Source: Holothuria scabra (Eukaryota > Echinodermata > Holothuroidea > Aspidochirotida > Holothuriidae). Taken from it: DNA of 64,000 bases. Under the pieces are notes generated by a model, which searched no databases, was not told the origin of the DNA, and saw only the letters and a program-made list of their open reading frames with translations. Within the stretch, counting starts at the first letter, position 1. The number at the start of each line of letters is the position of its first letter. Location of the stretch: positions 31,514,222 through 31,578,221 of the forward strand of contig CM074195.1 in NCBI GenBank assembly GCA_037179385.1. Reading direction: 5' to 3'. Position numbers and translations under genes: made by a program. Shown one piece after another: positions 10,962-22,329 of this stretch.

Positions 10962-12422
10962 ACACTATTTTGGTTGTTGGGATGAGAAATACTTTTCTCG
11001 ATGAGATCTGTCAAACACGAAGATAACTTTAACGAAGTTGGTTACACGCTGCATAAATAGTTTGTTACCTTATAAAATATTGACCAGTCTCTTTACATGC
11101 AGAACAATTTTACTTCTGATGGGAGGTGTTTACAGACGGGGTGTAGGGGAAAGGTTGTAGGGTTTGCTTCACGATGCAAAATGTTGATGTTAGATTTGAA
11201 TCAACTCTACGTCTTATTGGTAGGAAACTGAGCCATAGAACTCCATCTAACTTAACCTAACATTTCGCCTTACTCCTCCTGTTTTTCCTACTCTGTCCAC
11301 TTTCGTCCATTCTTTCACCCCTATTCTGGTGAGTTTATCCTCTCATCTCCCCCTGGCTACCTCGCTGTTCAAACCTAACATATAAATGACTGCCTCCCAG
11401 TATCGGGTAATTCCACTCTTCCATTTTCTCTGTTTTAGCTTTCCATGATTTGAAATAATCGACGGAGGTTTTTCCTCAATTTTGGGAGGAGGCAACAACA
11501 TCGTATAGTACTTATGATATTTTGGAGATCTGGGGACAAGACTCTCACACTGCAAGCTCAGTAAAAACTGTTTTTTTACGTGTTTGGCGCTCCGTAATGG
11601 CTGTCAGATGACATGATCTTCAATAAGAATTGGTTCACTGAGCTGTTTCAAGAAGGAGTTGTGCAATGCAACTTAGTTACAGATATGGCAATGTCTTCTC
11701 GATCTTTAAGAAAACCTAATGCGTTTTTAATGCTTTTGATACGAAAATCTGTCACTTTGTACCCACAAAAGTTTGGAATTATATACTTATATCTTTTATA
11801 GCCAAATGTCATGAATTTTCAGGTGTGCCAACCCCTTTTTGATTCTCCCATGAGAAAAGAAATGCTGTTCAGTGAATGCTAAGTCTGTTCTCTTGGTGCG
11901 CCATTCAGGCATCACTTCGTAACATTCAAGAAGCATCGAAATCGTACAGACAGTACAACTACTGGGAATCACTATATGATCATATCGAAGGCCAACTGTT
12001 GCCTTGAGTGGTCAACTAAGAGAGTCGTGTATAAAACATCACAAAATAATTGAGTTCTCGCCTTGGAATGATTACCTAACGCCTGTTTTGGGATGTTACA
12101 CAAAATTTCAAGATTTTTTTTTTATTTGGAAAAAAGTATATGGTTGAAGCAAAGCCTTGATATAATGATTTCTGATAAGGTCTGGAATTCTACTTGTGAA
12201 CTGCCAACTGTGGCAACTTTTACAGCATGAGTTTCAAATGCTATAGGGTTCCACGGCAATAGGCACATTTTGTCTATTAAATGTAGAGGTCATCTTCTAA
12301 CCTGTTGTCTCAAAAAGTTTGAAAGTTTCCTTTTGAAAATTTTTGTCATGTTTTTCTTCAGTTTATATGGAGTTCAAATACACAAGCTCGTTCTGTTGAC
12401 CTATATGGAATGGGAAAGATGT
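10962..12422. other. Non-coding sequence with a SINE tail fragment
   Basis: Apart from the SINE piece at 11206 nothing is recognisable. A 70-codon minus frame at 11343-11555 (ending EVARGR) has ordinary composition and no motif. Confidence 0.4.
11206..11266 (+). mobile_element. SINE 3'-tail fragment (S3)
   Basis: TTATTGGTAGGAAACTGAG and ACTCCATCTAACTTAACCTA parallel the last part of S1 (CCAATAAGTTGGAAACTGGG and ACTCCATCTAACTAACTAAC at 6785-6830). Only the 3' part is present, as expected for a 5'-truncated insertion. Confidence 0.55.
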
Positions 12423-12728
12423 TTAAAGGCAGTCATTAGTCACCCTAAACTACAGTTTCAGTATACATATATCAAAACTCTCAATTAGGTACAGCTCTTT
12501 GATTGGCAGCACATTCAAACAATGCATCAAAGCTAAATTACACAGCATGGGCACTGAGAGTGTCTTGATTACTCATAATGGACTTGTATGGCCACTGGGA
12601 CAAGCCATGAAGCAATAAACAAGGATTGTGTCTGGATAAAGATTAGTTTTGGATAAATGTGGGAGGGGCTAGAAGTAAGTAGGTTGGGAGAATTGGAACT
12701 GTTTGGGATGATGAAAATATGCCTTTAA
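12423..12728 (+). mobile_element. Family K MITE, copy 3 (best-preserved ends)
   Basis: 306 bp beginning TTAAAGGCAGTC and ending ATGCCTTTAA, with TTAA at both borders and short inverted ends. It aligns by eye nearly base for base with the reverse complement of 27283-27587, including CTCTTTGATTGGCAGCACAT and CACAGCATGGGCACTGAGAG. It ends in the same TTAA/AAAGG pattern as families C and E. It carries no coding frame. Confidence 0.8.
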
Positions 12729-12972
12729 GCGAGTTCGGTAACTCGTTGGTGCGTGGAATTGTGAGGCACAACGTGGGGTAAACACAGCGTTAGGCGTTTC
12801 CTTGTTTTGGTGCAGTACGGTACTTGCATACAAGACTAAAACAAATAGAAGTGTCTAGCCAACCTGAACGAAATTAGGGGTTTATGTCCTGCTTGACTTG
12901 AGATTAAACAGAAGACTTTCATTTTACAGCGCAAAAAGCAATTTAGAGACAGTCTACAGCTCAAAAGTACAC

Positions 12973-13232
12973 TTAAAGGCAAAGAGCAGTTCCCCAAACT
13001 TCTTTGGAAGAAAAAGCTAAATAACATAATTTTCATCTTATTTCTCTTCAAAGTATCTCTAATTACATTTTATGACTTTACTACTGCAATTCAAGGTAAA
13101 CCAAGCAGTTATTTCTTGTAAATTTCACATTTGAAGGGAAAAACATTGTCACATGACTCCCAACGGCCAACTATGAAACTGGACAGTGTACTACACTTCT
13201 TCAATTGAGAATGACTACTCCTGCCATGTAAG
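12973..13232 (+). mobile_element. Family C MITE, copy 2
   Basis: Begins TTAAAGGCAAAGAGCAGT. The right end (ACTCCTGCCATGTAAG) has mutated from the expected ACTCCTGTCCTTTAAG. It shares AAGCAGTTATTTCTTGTAAA and CACATGACTCCCAAC with copy 1. It lies 245 bp after a family K copy. Confidence 0.7.
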
Positions 13233-13530
13233 ATTCTTCGTTATGACTTATGTTATGGATTAAGACAGAATGATGTCACCAAATTTTCATATAGACTCAA
13301 AATTTGCAAGACATATTGTAGGTGCGGGATGGGTTTGTTTTTCTCGAAGACTTGCAGGATGTGCGCATGGGCATAGCCACCAAAACGAATTGCCGAACTC
13401 GCTTCTTCAATACCTTGTATGCGTTGTAAGAGCCTGAGCAATTTCATTGAAAGTTGTCCCTTTGTAATTATTTTCAATAAAGAAGCCGGGGCAAGGGGGC
13501 CTAGGCCCCTCAAACTTTCGTCAGACGCCC

Positions 13531-13694
13531 CTTAAAAAACCAAGGTTATGTGTTAAGTGTCTAAATATTACGGATAACCCTTGGGTTTGGCCCCTCAAAA
13601 CGTGCTCTGCCCCAGTAATGAATTTCTAGTTAATCCACTGATTACTTTTATTATTATACAATATATAATATCTTACAAAAACAGGGAGCTGTAA
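13531..13694 (+). repeat. Duplicated segment Q, copy 1
   Basis: A segment of about 160 bp (from CTTAAAAAACCAAGG to ACAGGGAGCT) repeated in the same orientation at 14633-14793. Shared landmarks are GGTTATGTGTTAAG, CTAAATATTACGGAT, CTCAAAACGTGCTCT and CAATATATAA. The function is unknown. Confidence 0.8.
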
Positions 13695-14389
13695 ATTACA
13701 TATCCTTGGTTATACGTAGCAATATACATAAGAAACTTCTCAAACAGGGAAATAATTAAAATTAAGAGCTGGAAACAGAAAATGACCGACATTAATCCAT
13801 CAAAATTGGAGGTCATCAAAAATTTTCCCCAAAACTAATTTACTAGGTGTCTTTTGGATAATCTAAAAACACAATTTTCGCAAAACTAATAACAATCACT
13901 GGATTACGACGAATAACACTTGAATGTAATTATACCCATGCCTTATTTTTCATACTTTAAAATCAACACATCATCACTTGGGAATAAAGCAGGCTGTAGG
14001 AAATGAAACTCCCTCAAAGAACATAATAATGTTCACTAACATGAAGCAAACACGATCAGTAATGTCTAAGAAACAATTTTGGAAAATTTCTATCACCTTA
14101 TATAATCTCCTTTTTCCTTTTACAAGTGAAAAGTAGTCATGCGCATGGCAAGAAAACCAATACCTTACTTAATATAAACAACACATTTTATATCAGACAT
14201 TCATGTAAATCATTTGTCACATTTGGGGCAAAATCAAGCTCATATCTCCTTCTTTAAGTTTTGAAGTTTATTCATTTCAAATACCAATGCCCAAGAAACT
14301 GAAATTTTGGTGAATTCTAGTTTTTATAGTACGGTATCTTCTTGCAAACAAAAGAGATATTACTGTGCCTATTTATTCACGATTTCACT
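13695..14389. other. Non-coding sequence, nothing recognised
   Basis: AT-rich DNA with no frame, hairpin or repeat that I could support. Confidence 0.4.
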
Positions 14390-14895
14390 TCAGTGTAAAA
14401 AAAACATACTCTCAAAACAAAGGAGGGAACAAAGTCACTCTCTAATCGAGTAAAAAGTGTGAATTCACTCCATTGAAGAGCTATTTCACTCCAACAGGAG
14501 GTAAATTCACTGCAAGAAGACGGAACGTGCAGTGATCACTCTTTTTAAAACTTTAGGACCTCCATCAGGAGTGAAACTTCAGTTCTTGGAGTGAATTGAG
14601 TTATTGCCGTAGTGAATTAATACTCCCACACCATTAAAAAAACAAGGTTATGTGTTAAGCGTCTAAATATTACGGATGGACCTTAGATTTGGCTCCCTCA
14701 AAACGTGCTCTACCCCAGTAATGAATTCCTAGTTAATACACTAATTACTTCTATTATCATACAATATATAACACCACACAAAAACAGGGAGCTTCACTCT
14801 ATCAGGAGTGAAACTTCGGTTCTTGGGGTGAATTGAGTTTTTCCTGTAGTGAATTGATATTCCGGTAGACGGAATTCACAATTTTCACCCCATTA
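14390..14895. mobile_element. Element R: iterated GAGTGAATT motifs, with Q inserted
   Basis: About a dozen copies of GAGTGAA(A/T) or its complement TTCACTCC are packed into 500 bp. Outer parts GTAAAAAGTGTGAATTC (14452) and GAATTCACAATTTTCACCCC (14873) form an imperfect inverted repeat. A 65-bp unit (CATCAGGAGTGAAACTTC to GTAGTGAATT) occurs on both sides of segment Q. Iterated subterminal motifs are typical of transposase-binding regions in DNA transposons; calling R a transposon is an inference. Confidence 0.5.
14633..14793 (+). repeat. Duplicated segment Q, copy 2
   Basis: The second copy of the segment at 13531-13694, about 1.1 kb downstream in direct orientation, lying within element R between two copies of R's 65-bp unit. 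Several substitutions separate the copies, so the duplication is not recent. Confidence 0.8.
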
Positions 14896-15186
14896 CACAA
14901 TGACTAAATTCGCTATTGCCTATTAAGACAGTATATAGTCAATTGAGAAGTTTCAATGGCTTTTTTGTTTTTATTTTCTTCAAGAGCTTTTTTATTTTTA
15001 TTTTCGTTGATTCTTTGTTGCTCTTTCACTTTACAGCTCTTAGAGATTTTTTGTTAAGCGCTACAGGCCTTTGCATACTTTTTAAAATTATTATTATCAT
15101 TATAAAAAGTTCTCAATAGCCCATGTATTCTAAATATGGATTGCCGGCTTTCTTCAAACACATTTTTAAAAACTTGTGCAAGATTT

Positions 15187-15301
15187 CAGAACCAAAAATA
15201 AAGAAATATATAAATAAGCGAAAAGGGGTGTTGACAATTTTGTCATAAAATTTGCAGCACCTTGTCCCATCCAATTTGTATATATATTTGTTTTATAGTT
15301 C
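15187..15301 (+). mobile_element. Family N foldback hairpin, copy 2
   Basis: A 115-bp foldback. The left arm CAGAACCAAAAATAAAGAAA pairs with the right arm around TATATATTTGTTTTATAGTTC, and the centre pairs GGTGTTGACAA with TTTGCAGCACC. It resembles the reverse complement of 4719-4854 in both sequence and fold. Confidence 0.65.
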
Positions 15302-15343
15302 AACATGTCTGTGTCATTTGTTGCAGTAGAGGAATATACATAA

Positions 15344-15900
15344 AGGTAGTGTGACATCAAAGTGACGTTAGATATTTTATGTGACACGCATTAAAACCCC
15401 AAGAAAAAAGCTGCAATTCCCATCAAAATCCATGAAACATTGACTATTTAAACAGGGTAATTTCTAATTTGCACTTAAACATGAATTAACATGAGCTTAA
15501 TATGCAAATGTTATGATGTCTACAGAGAGACATGCCATATACTGATATGTGGGAAATGTTATCTTTTGATTTTGCAATCTTCATTTCAAGGACAGTGGTA
15601 GCATTAAGATGTTCCGAGGGTTTTGTTTTGGAAGTTTAAATTGTGTCCTTCAAAATCATCAGTATCAATTACCAACCAATAAATATCTGATGAGAAATTA
15701 AGACATGGTCAAGTGTTAACATAAAAACTGTCCACACTATGCAACACTCCACTTGCATAAGGAACAAGACGAGAGAAGATGTATATCTCGAGAACCGTAA
15801 AATATATTAACATAATCCCAGCAGGGTTTTCCCCAGGAAAGACTCCTCTCTAACATCAGTTAAGTTACAGGGTTTTTTGCTGACATGTTCCAATACCTTT
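15344..15900 (+). mobile_element. Family E repeat, copy 1
   Basis: About 557 bp, alignable with 52523-53110. Both contain TCCATCAAAATCCAT-type text, CTTCATTTCAAGGACAGT, GTATCAATTACCAA, CACACTATGCAACACTCCAC and GAGAACCGT. The start (GGTAGTGTGACA) and the reversed end of copy 2 (AGGGTGTGACA) are inverted, and the outermost bases read AAAGG/CCTTT, as in families C and K. It is non-coding. Confidence 0.75.
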
Positions 15901-15980
15901 AAAAATAATCATAAAATGTTTTTTTAAGTATCACATTCTTTTCTGGAGATGAACATATTACTTCTCAATTTTTTCTCAAA

Positions 15981-16115
15981 GTTAGGTTAGGTTTTAAGAG
16001 ATGTGGTTAGGTTGGGTTGGGTTGGGTTGGGTTGGGTAAGGTTAGGTTAGGTTAGGTTAGGTTAGGTTAGGTTAGTTTAGGTTTGGTTAGGTTAGGTTAG
16101 GTTAGGTCAGGTTGG
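15981..16115 (+). repeat. (TTAGG)n array with GGGTT variant
   Basis: Uninterrupted GGTTA pentamers at about 16040-16075, with flanking GTTAG and GGTTG variants, over about 135 bp. TTAGG is the telomere repeat of most arthropods; most other animals use TTAGGG. The copies are imperfect and flanked by ordinary sequence, so the array is interstitial. Confidence 0.85.
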
Positions 16116-16818
16116 AGTGTCTTCAGATGAATTACTTTACATGATATGCTGGGAGGATTAAATGTTATGTCTGAAGCAAACTATTCTTGCTAATCGAGCT
16201 GTATAAACTTGGTATGTCCATGATTCCCTTGTCCATCTGGAACTAGCCAATACAGAGTTCCAAGCGCACATTCTCAGAGGCAAATCCGGGGATTTTAACG
16301 AGAAATCGCTCGAATAGATTCTGTTGCACCTTTCACTCAAATCGATCAGAACTCACAGAATACGGTACTGAACCAATTCACTTCAAATTTTATTTCGGTT
16401 TTGTTCAATACATGGAGTGAATATCTGTGAATTTTCGTGCCAGGGCACAGCACCATAAGCGACTTTCTCAGAGTGAGCATTGAATGTTGTTAAAATGTGT
16501 CCCGGCTACCCTTTGGCCTTTTCGTTATATCATTATAATATCATTACCTCTAGTTCTGAGGTGTCTTGTAGACGAATCCTTGCAGCCAGTGAGGGCGACA
16601 TTAGTGGGGTCTATGAGCTCGAAATTGTCTTATATTTTATTTGATACGTGCAATTCTTAATCCTCATTTTCATCGACAGTGAGGGAATTAAGAGGCATTT
16701 TATTGTACGATCATCCAAGACACAGGTAAGCAAAAAATTGGAAAGCCTAAGCTGACGGACCCGAGTAAAGACCGACTAAATCAGACCGTCACTTTATTAT
16801 TCGAATTTGTCTATAGCC
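16116..16818. other. Non-coding sequence, nothing recognised
   Basis: No gene or repeat was recognised. A 60-codon minus frame at 16158-16340 lacks any motif. Confidence 0.4.
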
Positions 16819-17087
16819 TACACTCTAAAAACACATTGGTTAGATTTAACCAATATCGTAATCACAGATTAATCAACCAGTTTCTCTGGTTAAAATAACC
16901 TGGAAGTACGGGTCAAAATAACTACTACATTGGTAAAATTGATGAATAATTTTACAATTTTGGTCAAAAATTAACATTGTTGTGGTGAATTTTAACCAGT
17001 TTTTCTCAGGTAATTTAACCAGGAAATGGTTGCTTAATCTGTCCCCACAATACCGGTTAAATCTAATCAAGGAGTTTTATGGGTGTA
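16819..17087. mobile_element. Element I: TA-flanked MITE with iterated GGTTAAA
   Basis: 269 bp including TA at both borders. The left end is TACACTCTAAAAACACATTG and the right end read backwards is TACACCCATAAAACTCCTTG. Pairing continues through TTAGATTTAACC. Inside are repeated GGTTAAA / TTTAACC motifs. The tip CACTCT-AAAA and the iterated motif resemble family B, suggesting related transposases. It is non-coding. Confidence 0.7.
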
Positions 17088-18384
17088 CAGGAATATCAAA
17101 GAGCAATTGGCTGAAAAGTCCTGTCAACGTCTGTTTGATTACTGGTAGTGCGGAATAGATCTCTTATTAGGTTTGTCGAATGTCTCATGAGCTATTTGAT
17201 GTATTATTCAACATCTGCTTTAGTGGATATGCTTAAAAGAGCAGAGTGTCCCCTGCTGGAACTGATTGTTTACCAGAATATAGAAACATCGAAGAGATTA
17301 TATTCAGGATCGAAGAAACTTTAATTTTGTGTCAATTACTGTTGGAATGAAAATTTATGAATATTTTCGGGTAAAATAATTCAACACAGATGCCAGAGTA
17401 GACGGTCTCAACTAAACTGTCACCAGTCATTACGTTAAACCGTGATCACCGATCATTTTTCTTATTTTTAAGTCAATGAGAAAACGTGGTGCAGAATTAC
17501 AGTTGCGAAAAAACAAAGTCTAATTGCCGATTTAAATCTCTCGTAAGCACAATGTTCCAGTGTAATTTTGATTTTTCCTTCCAAAGCATTCACGACAAGT
17601 TAGGCTATCATTCTCGCTTCTTGGACATTAATAGGAATGCTGCAAAGTCTGATAGGACTTTTACTGTCACTTTCTAAGTAGATCTATCATCTTAAAAAAA
17701 ATCCTTAGCTCTTCTTAAGAGTGACTTATGTTTCAAATTTCAAGTCCCCTCCCCCTTTTTCGAACTCAAAGAACAGATGATATTACGCAAAACTACATGA
17801 ACAAAATAATATCAGAAACATTCAGTCATTACAGATTATAAAGGGATGAGTGTTAGGGGTGAAGAGAGCCAGGGAAAGCAGAAATGTTTACTACCCTGGT
17901 CCCTTTGAAATAAGGACTGATTTGAAGGGGGAGGGGCTGTGTGTTGAAGGGAACATACGTTACAAACATTTCGGACAGAACATCCCTTAAATGATTTTTC
18001 ATTTCCTCCCCAAATCAATGTATTATTTAAATAACAGGAGGAACAAGAGCATCATAAACAAAAGAAATGTGGTTCTGGGTAGAAAATGTCTCCGTCAAAT
18101 TATTGAGAACATCGTTAAATAGGAGAGGTTTAGGCCTAGTACTACAAATAGACGAAATCTGCCCTTTCCAAATGGATTTATTATTTGTAATAGTGCCGAG
18201 AAATTTTGTGTGATGTCTTCCTGGGACTTGAGTATTATTCATGTCTATCAGGCAATGATGATAAATGCATGATTTGTTATATATTGGTGTATGATTCAGG
18301 CATTTTTCCACTTTGACTCGTTATAAATTAAAGGTTAAAAACAAAATTGACCATGCATTAGCACAGGATAACAAACGATTTGAG
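17088..18384. other. Non-coding sequence with family M fragment
   Basis: Holds the family M fragment at 17438 and a TAGGCCTA octamer at 18131. Short frames on either strand (17486-17677 +, 18027-18311 -) show no domain. Confidence 0.4.
17438..17515 (+). repeat. Family M dispersed repeat, copy 1
   Basis: ACCGTGATCACCGATCATTT followed by CTTA-TTTT-AGTCAATG and GTGGTG parallels 42858-42940. The centre TGATCA is palindromic. The limits and class are unknown. Confidence 0.5.
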
Positions 18385-18643
18385 TTAACCCTTTACCGTT
18401 GTTTGGGTCCTTTTGGACCCATGCAGAGAGCTCGGCTGTCACCCATCTTTACTGTTTCACGCGGAGCTCGAAACTGCGAGTAGCTACCCGAAAATTCGGC
18501 CACAACAACGAGAGAGACAATAGTTTAAGGTCACGGGGTCAATGGCCTACGGAAGCCGATGCGGGGTGGGCTACGTCCGCTTTTCCGTCCACTCCCGAGG
18601 CGCGCAAATATGCCCCGATCGGAGCACAACGGTAAAGGGTTAA
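18385..18643 (+). mobile_element. Family A piggyBac-type MITE, copy 1
   Basis: TTAA, then 251 bp, then TTAA. The ends are 14-bp inverted repeats CCCTTTACCGTTGT. TTAA targets and ends beginning CCC are the hallmarks of piggyBac; the MITE encodes no transposase and would rely on one elsewhere. Next to the left end is a perfect hairpin GGGTCC-TTTT-GGACCC. The element is much richer in G and C than its surroundings, which keeps a frame of about 78 codons open in several copies. That frame varies freely and is unlikely to be translated. It is the only copy in this orientation. Confidence 0.85.
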
Positions 18644-20233
18644 TGCAAGTCACGAACGAGGAAGCAGCCCGGGTGTACCCCGATAGTACAGTATTCTGCC
18701 TTATTCATAGTGCAGGCCCAGAGATATTCAACCTTGTTTATTTACACACAAAAATATTTTGAGGTAAATGACGTAAAATTTCGTTTGTAGAAAACCGCAT
18801 TAAAACAGAGCACATCCCCGGGTCAAACAGAGTAGTCCAAGATGTAGCGAGGCGTTCCATAACCCTGAGTTTACCCCGGTATAACGCATGATCGTAATGG
18901 ACAAATAGATGTTGAGAATATAACAAAGTATAAATTAGTATGGAACCATCCTTGACGAATTTTCACCTTGCTTCACGTTTTCCAATATGAAGGAAATTGA
19001 AATAGCCATTAACGTAAACTCATTTAATTCCAAAGAAACTTCGGAATATGTACATCAAAGCGTGAAGACCAATGGTTGCCGCTAGGCCTAACTACATGAA
19101 GACAGCGCATGTTGTTTATCACAAATCCCACGAAGCAGCACTACTTGGTCCTAATACCAGCTCCCTGCAATCCACACAATCGTTCGTTCACAGTTATGAC
19201 GTGTTACGTCTCTATTCGAATTTGTGGTGATTGATAATGCGTCATTACCTATTTATGATCAAATAACGAGATTTAATCTAGTAAGTTATTTGTTCTAAAG
19301 CCTGGTCCTTTGTTGAAAAGGATAGAAACTATTAGCAAACACTCTTGCTCATTACGTTTCAGGTATAATTCTACAGCTTTAATAGACAACAGGTCGGGTG
19401 AACCAAACCCATCGTTAAACTTCATAAATATTCATGTTAGCTTTTGACGAATGAATGCTAAAACTTGTTTTTTTGGAAACAAAGGTTTACATACGCTGAC
19501 TTGCGTCATATAATTAAAGAAACATTTCCACTACCAACATTAATTCATTCATTGCAACTTCGTCTGAAGAATCTCATCGCCGGTGGAATACTTTAAGTCG
19601 AAAGACACTGAATTCTATTTTCTATTCCATAATAACATAATGACAATTGTATCTAGGGAACCCCATGGGCCACAACTCAATTATATTTAACTTGTGCATG
19701 TTCCATGCAACCAGGAATCCGTTATTATGTAGAATTAATTGATAATTAGTGTCGCTAGTGGTTTGTTTCTGGGAACGACAGAGCGCTTTCTAAGCTAAGC
19801 CTTATACCACTACCTTTATCAAATTACGTAGGCTATTTGCTTAAAATCGCTAAGAACATGTATTAAACATGAAGTGGAAGTGTTATTTTTCATTGCAGTC
19901 TGCCTGTTATTGCCAGGAGAGTACGAAAATGTAACAGAAACTGGCAAAAGCATTTTTAATGAGACGTACGTGTTGAGTGCAGTAAATAAACCAATTTCAT
20001 TCTGAAGACATTGTAGCGAGGAATCTATAATGAACATTTCATGATGCTTAAATTTATTGAAAAGTAATATGCACAGTGAAAACTTCATGAATTGTTTAGG
20101 TGACTTAAGTGGGGGTGAATTGTTTTTAAAAATGTTCTTAGCTTTGGCATTTTTTTTATAGTGTACAGTTCGTTTTTTCATTGAAATATTTATTTAAAAG
20201 CTGTGAAGACATTAAAGAAGGTGAACCTATTAT
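18644..20233. other. Non-coding sequence, nothing recognised
   Basis: No gene was recognised. TAGGCCTA lies at 19083 and an AGCTCCCTG motif at 19159. A 120-codon minus frame at 19819-20181 is lysine- and asparagine-rich, as AT-rich DNA produces by chance. Confidence 0.4.
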
Positions 20234-20252
20234 TTCATTTATTCATTTTCCC

Positions 20253-20360
20253 CATTCATTCATTCATTCATTCATTCATTCATTCATTCATTCATTCATT
20301 CATTCATTCATTCATTCATTCATTCATTCATTCATTCATTCATTCATTCATTCATTCATT
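20253..20360 (+). repeat. (CATT)27 microsatellite
   Basis: Twenty-seven uninterrupted CATT units over 108 bp. All frames stay open through it and give apparent Phe-Ile-His-Ser repeat peptides, which should not be read as genes. Confidence 0.95.
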
Positions 20361-20489
20361 AACTTATTCATTCATTCGGTCTGTTGGTCGTTCCATTAGT
20401 CAGTCAGACATTCAGAAATCAGTCATACTTAATGTATTTATCCGTTCTCCCATTCATTCGATTAAAATACTCATTGACTTATTTTATTA

Positions 20490-20816
20490 TTCATTCATTC
20501 ATCTGTTTATTAGTTCATTCATGTATTTATGCATTCATTCATGTATTCATACATTCATTCATTCATTCATCTATTTATTAATTCATTCATGTATATATGC
20601 ATTCATTCACGTATTCATACATTCATTCATCTATTTATTAGTTCATTCATGTATTTATTCATTCAATCAATGTATTCATGCATTCATTCATTCATCTATT
20701 TATTAGTTCATTCATGTATTTATGCATTCATTCATGTATTCATACATTCATTCATTCATCTATTTATTAGTTCATTCATGTATTTATGCATTCATTCATG
20801 TATTCATTCATTCATT
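20490..20816 (+). repeat. 60-68 bp minisatellite derived from CATT repeats
   Basis: The marker ATCTATTTATTA (first copy ATCTGTTTATTA) recurs at 20501, 20569, 20629, 20694 and 20758. Between the markers are TTCATTCATGTATTTATGCA and GTATTCATACATTCATTCAT. So a five-unit higher-order tandem repeat has grown out of a CATT microsatellite. The long peptides across it are artefacts. Confidence 0.9.
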
Positions 20817-22310
20817 TAAATGTAGGCACAACACTGGGAGATGAAAAGAATGATTGCTCCGACCTTACATCTATAAAGTAGTATTTCCATAGTATTTAAC
20901 AATTAGAAAGGATTGCGGGATGAAATTTAGGTACACAAGTCGTCATTGTCAATGGAATTTAAGTATGAGGAAAGATGACGCACACGAAAACCTTGTCCCA
21001 CCAGGAAGGTGTAACTAGAATCACATCTCCCTGGTCCCATAATGCATTGTAACTGCTACATGAAAGGAGCCTATGGACTTTTACACTTTGGTGTCAAATA
21101 AAGTACATTCAATTCTTCAAGTCAAGTTTGTTCTTTATTTTCACCCAAAGTACGTTATTGTTTCGCTTAACAGAAGGAGAAGGGTCGTATGGAACAAACG
21201 AATTCACAGATTACGCAATAATTTTATAATGTTATTACAGACATACGCTTCACGGCCGTTTAAAAGTACAATGCATGGATTTATGACGTGTATTACTTTT
21301 GAATTTCGTTTGGACTTTTTAGGTTTCTTCACTCTTATTTCTCTTTCTTAAAAATATTCCATTCGTTCTACTACGTTTCTTTAATTTGTTGCGGATAGCT
21401 CGTAAAATTGTCCTACAATCTCCATGATTTTCGTATGGCAAACTACACGTTCAGTCTGATTTAATTTTATTTAGAGTTGAATGAATCACTTTTAATTAAG
21501 CAAACATTAAATTTTAGAAATCTATCCCTCTTTATCCGTCTGATGCTAATGTCATAATTAATTCCAACCACTATTAATTTAACATTCTATACAGAGTGTA
21601 AGCCATTTATCATCCCGTGTGTACGATATGAAAACGTAACATATTGGATCTATTTTTAAAAGAATACTGACTCTGCAGCTATGGAAACATCTTAAACCTC
21701 AGGAAACATCTAATGCCTTATAATTCTTTTTCAATTAACCAACTGCCCGCTTCTAGACAAAATTAGAAGAAATGACTGTCTGTTTTCATTAAGTATTAAG
21801 AATCAGATTATATTCCCGTTATTTGGAAAATGAAAACTTTGCACGGGAGTCAAGTTTCGGTTTGACATTTAGTCACGTGCATCTTTCATGTTGTATGTAG
21901 AGAGCTTTATACTGATTGAATAGACCGATAAATTGGAGCTTATATAGGAGTCTCAAGACAGTGGACATTTTATGATAATGATGAGAATGCCCATTTGACA
22001 AAGAAATTATAGTATAATGTCAAAGGGATTAGGCAATTTTAATGGCTATAACGGAAAACCTAAAGAGGTTTTTGCTCCCGTTTTATTAAATTTGCTTTGC
22101 ACATTTGAACCAAAATTTATGATTCTTTATTTCTATATTTTTTTTCGAAAATTGTGTTTTATTTGTTGTTAATATTTTGGTATATGTTGATACTTCATTA
22201 ATGTAAAATTGGTTATTGATATTACTTTGTGCAAACAAAACACATAAATGAAGATTTTTTCAAGCTAACAAACAGACCACAATTTGGTAAATAAAGCAGA
22301 ATTTAATTAG
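20817..22310. other. Non-coding sequence, nothing recognised
   Basis: AT-rich DNA. A 92-codon frame at 21073-21351 has no identifiable domain. I see no inverted repeats or arrays. Confidence 0.4.
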
Positions 22311-22329
22311 AGCCTGCCCTTACAACAGA

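Noticed and set aside
18399..18635. Frame shared by family A MITEs (starting MFGSFWTHAESSAV)
   Set aside because: It lies wholly in a GC-rich MITE, changes length between copies and runs into flanking DNA in copy 3. It is not a transposase.
19819..20181. 120-codon minus-strand frame
   Set aside because: Lysine/asparagine-rich composition expected from AT-rich DNA, with no motif, splice context or conservation evidence.
20181..20819. Four overlapping frames of 65-167 codons encoding Phe-Ile-His-Ser repeats
   Set aside because: They are translations of the CATT microsatellite and its minisatellite; a 4-bp repeat without stops is open in every frame.
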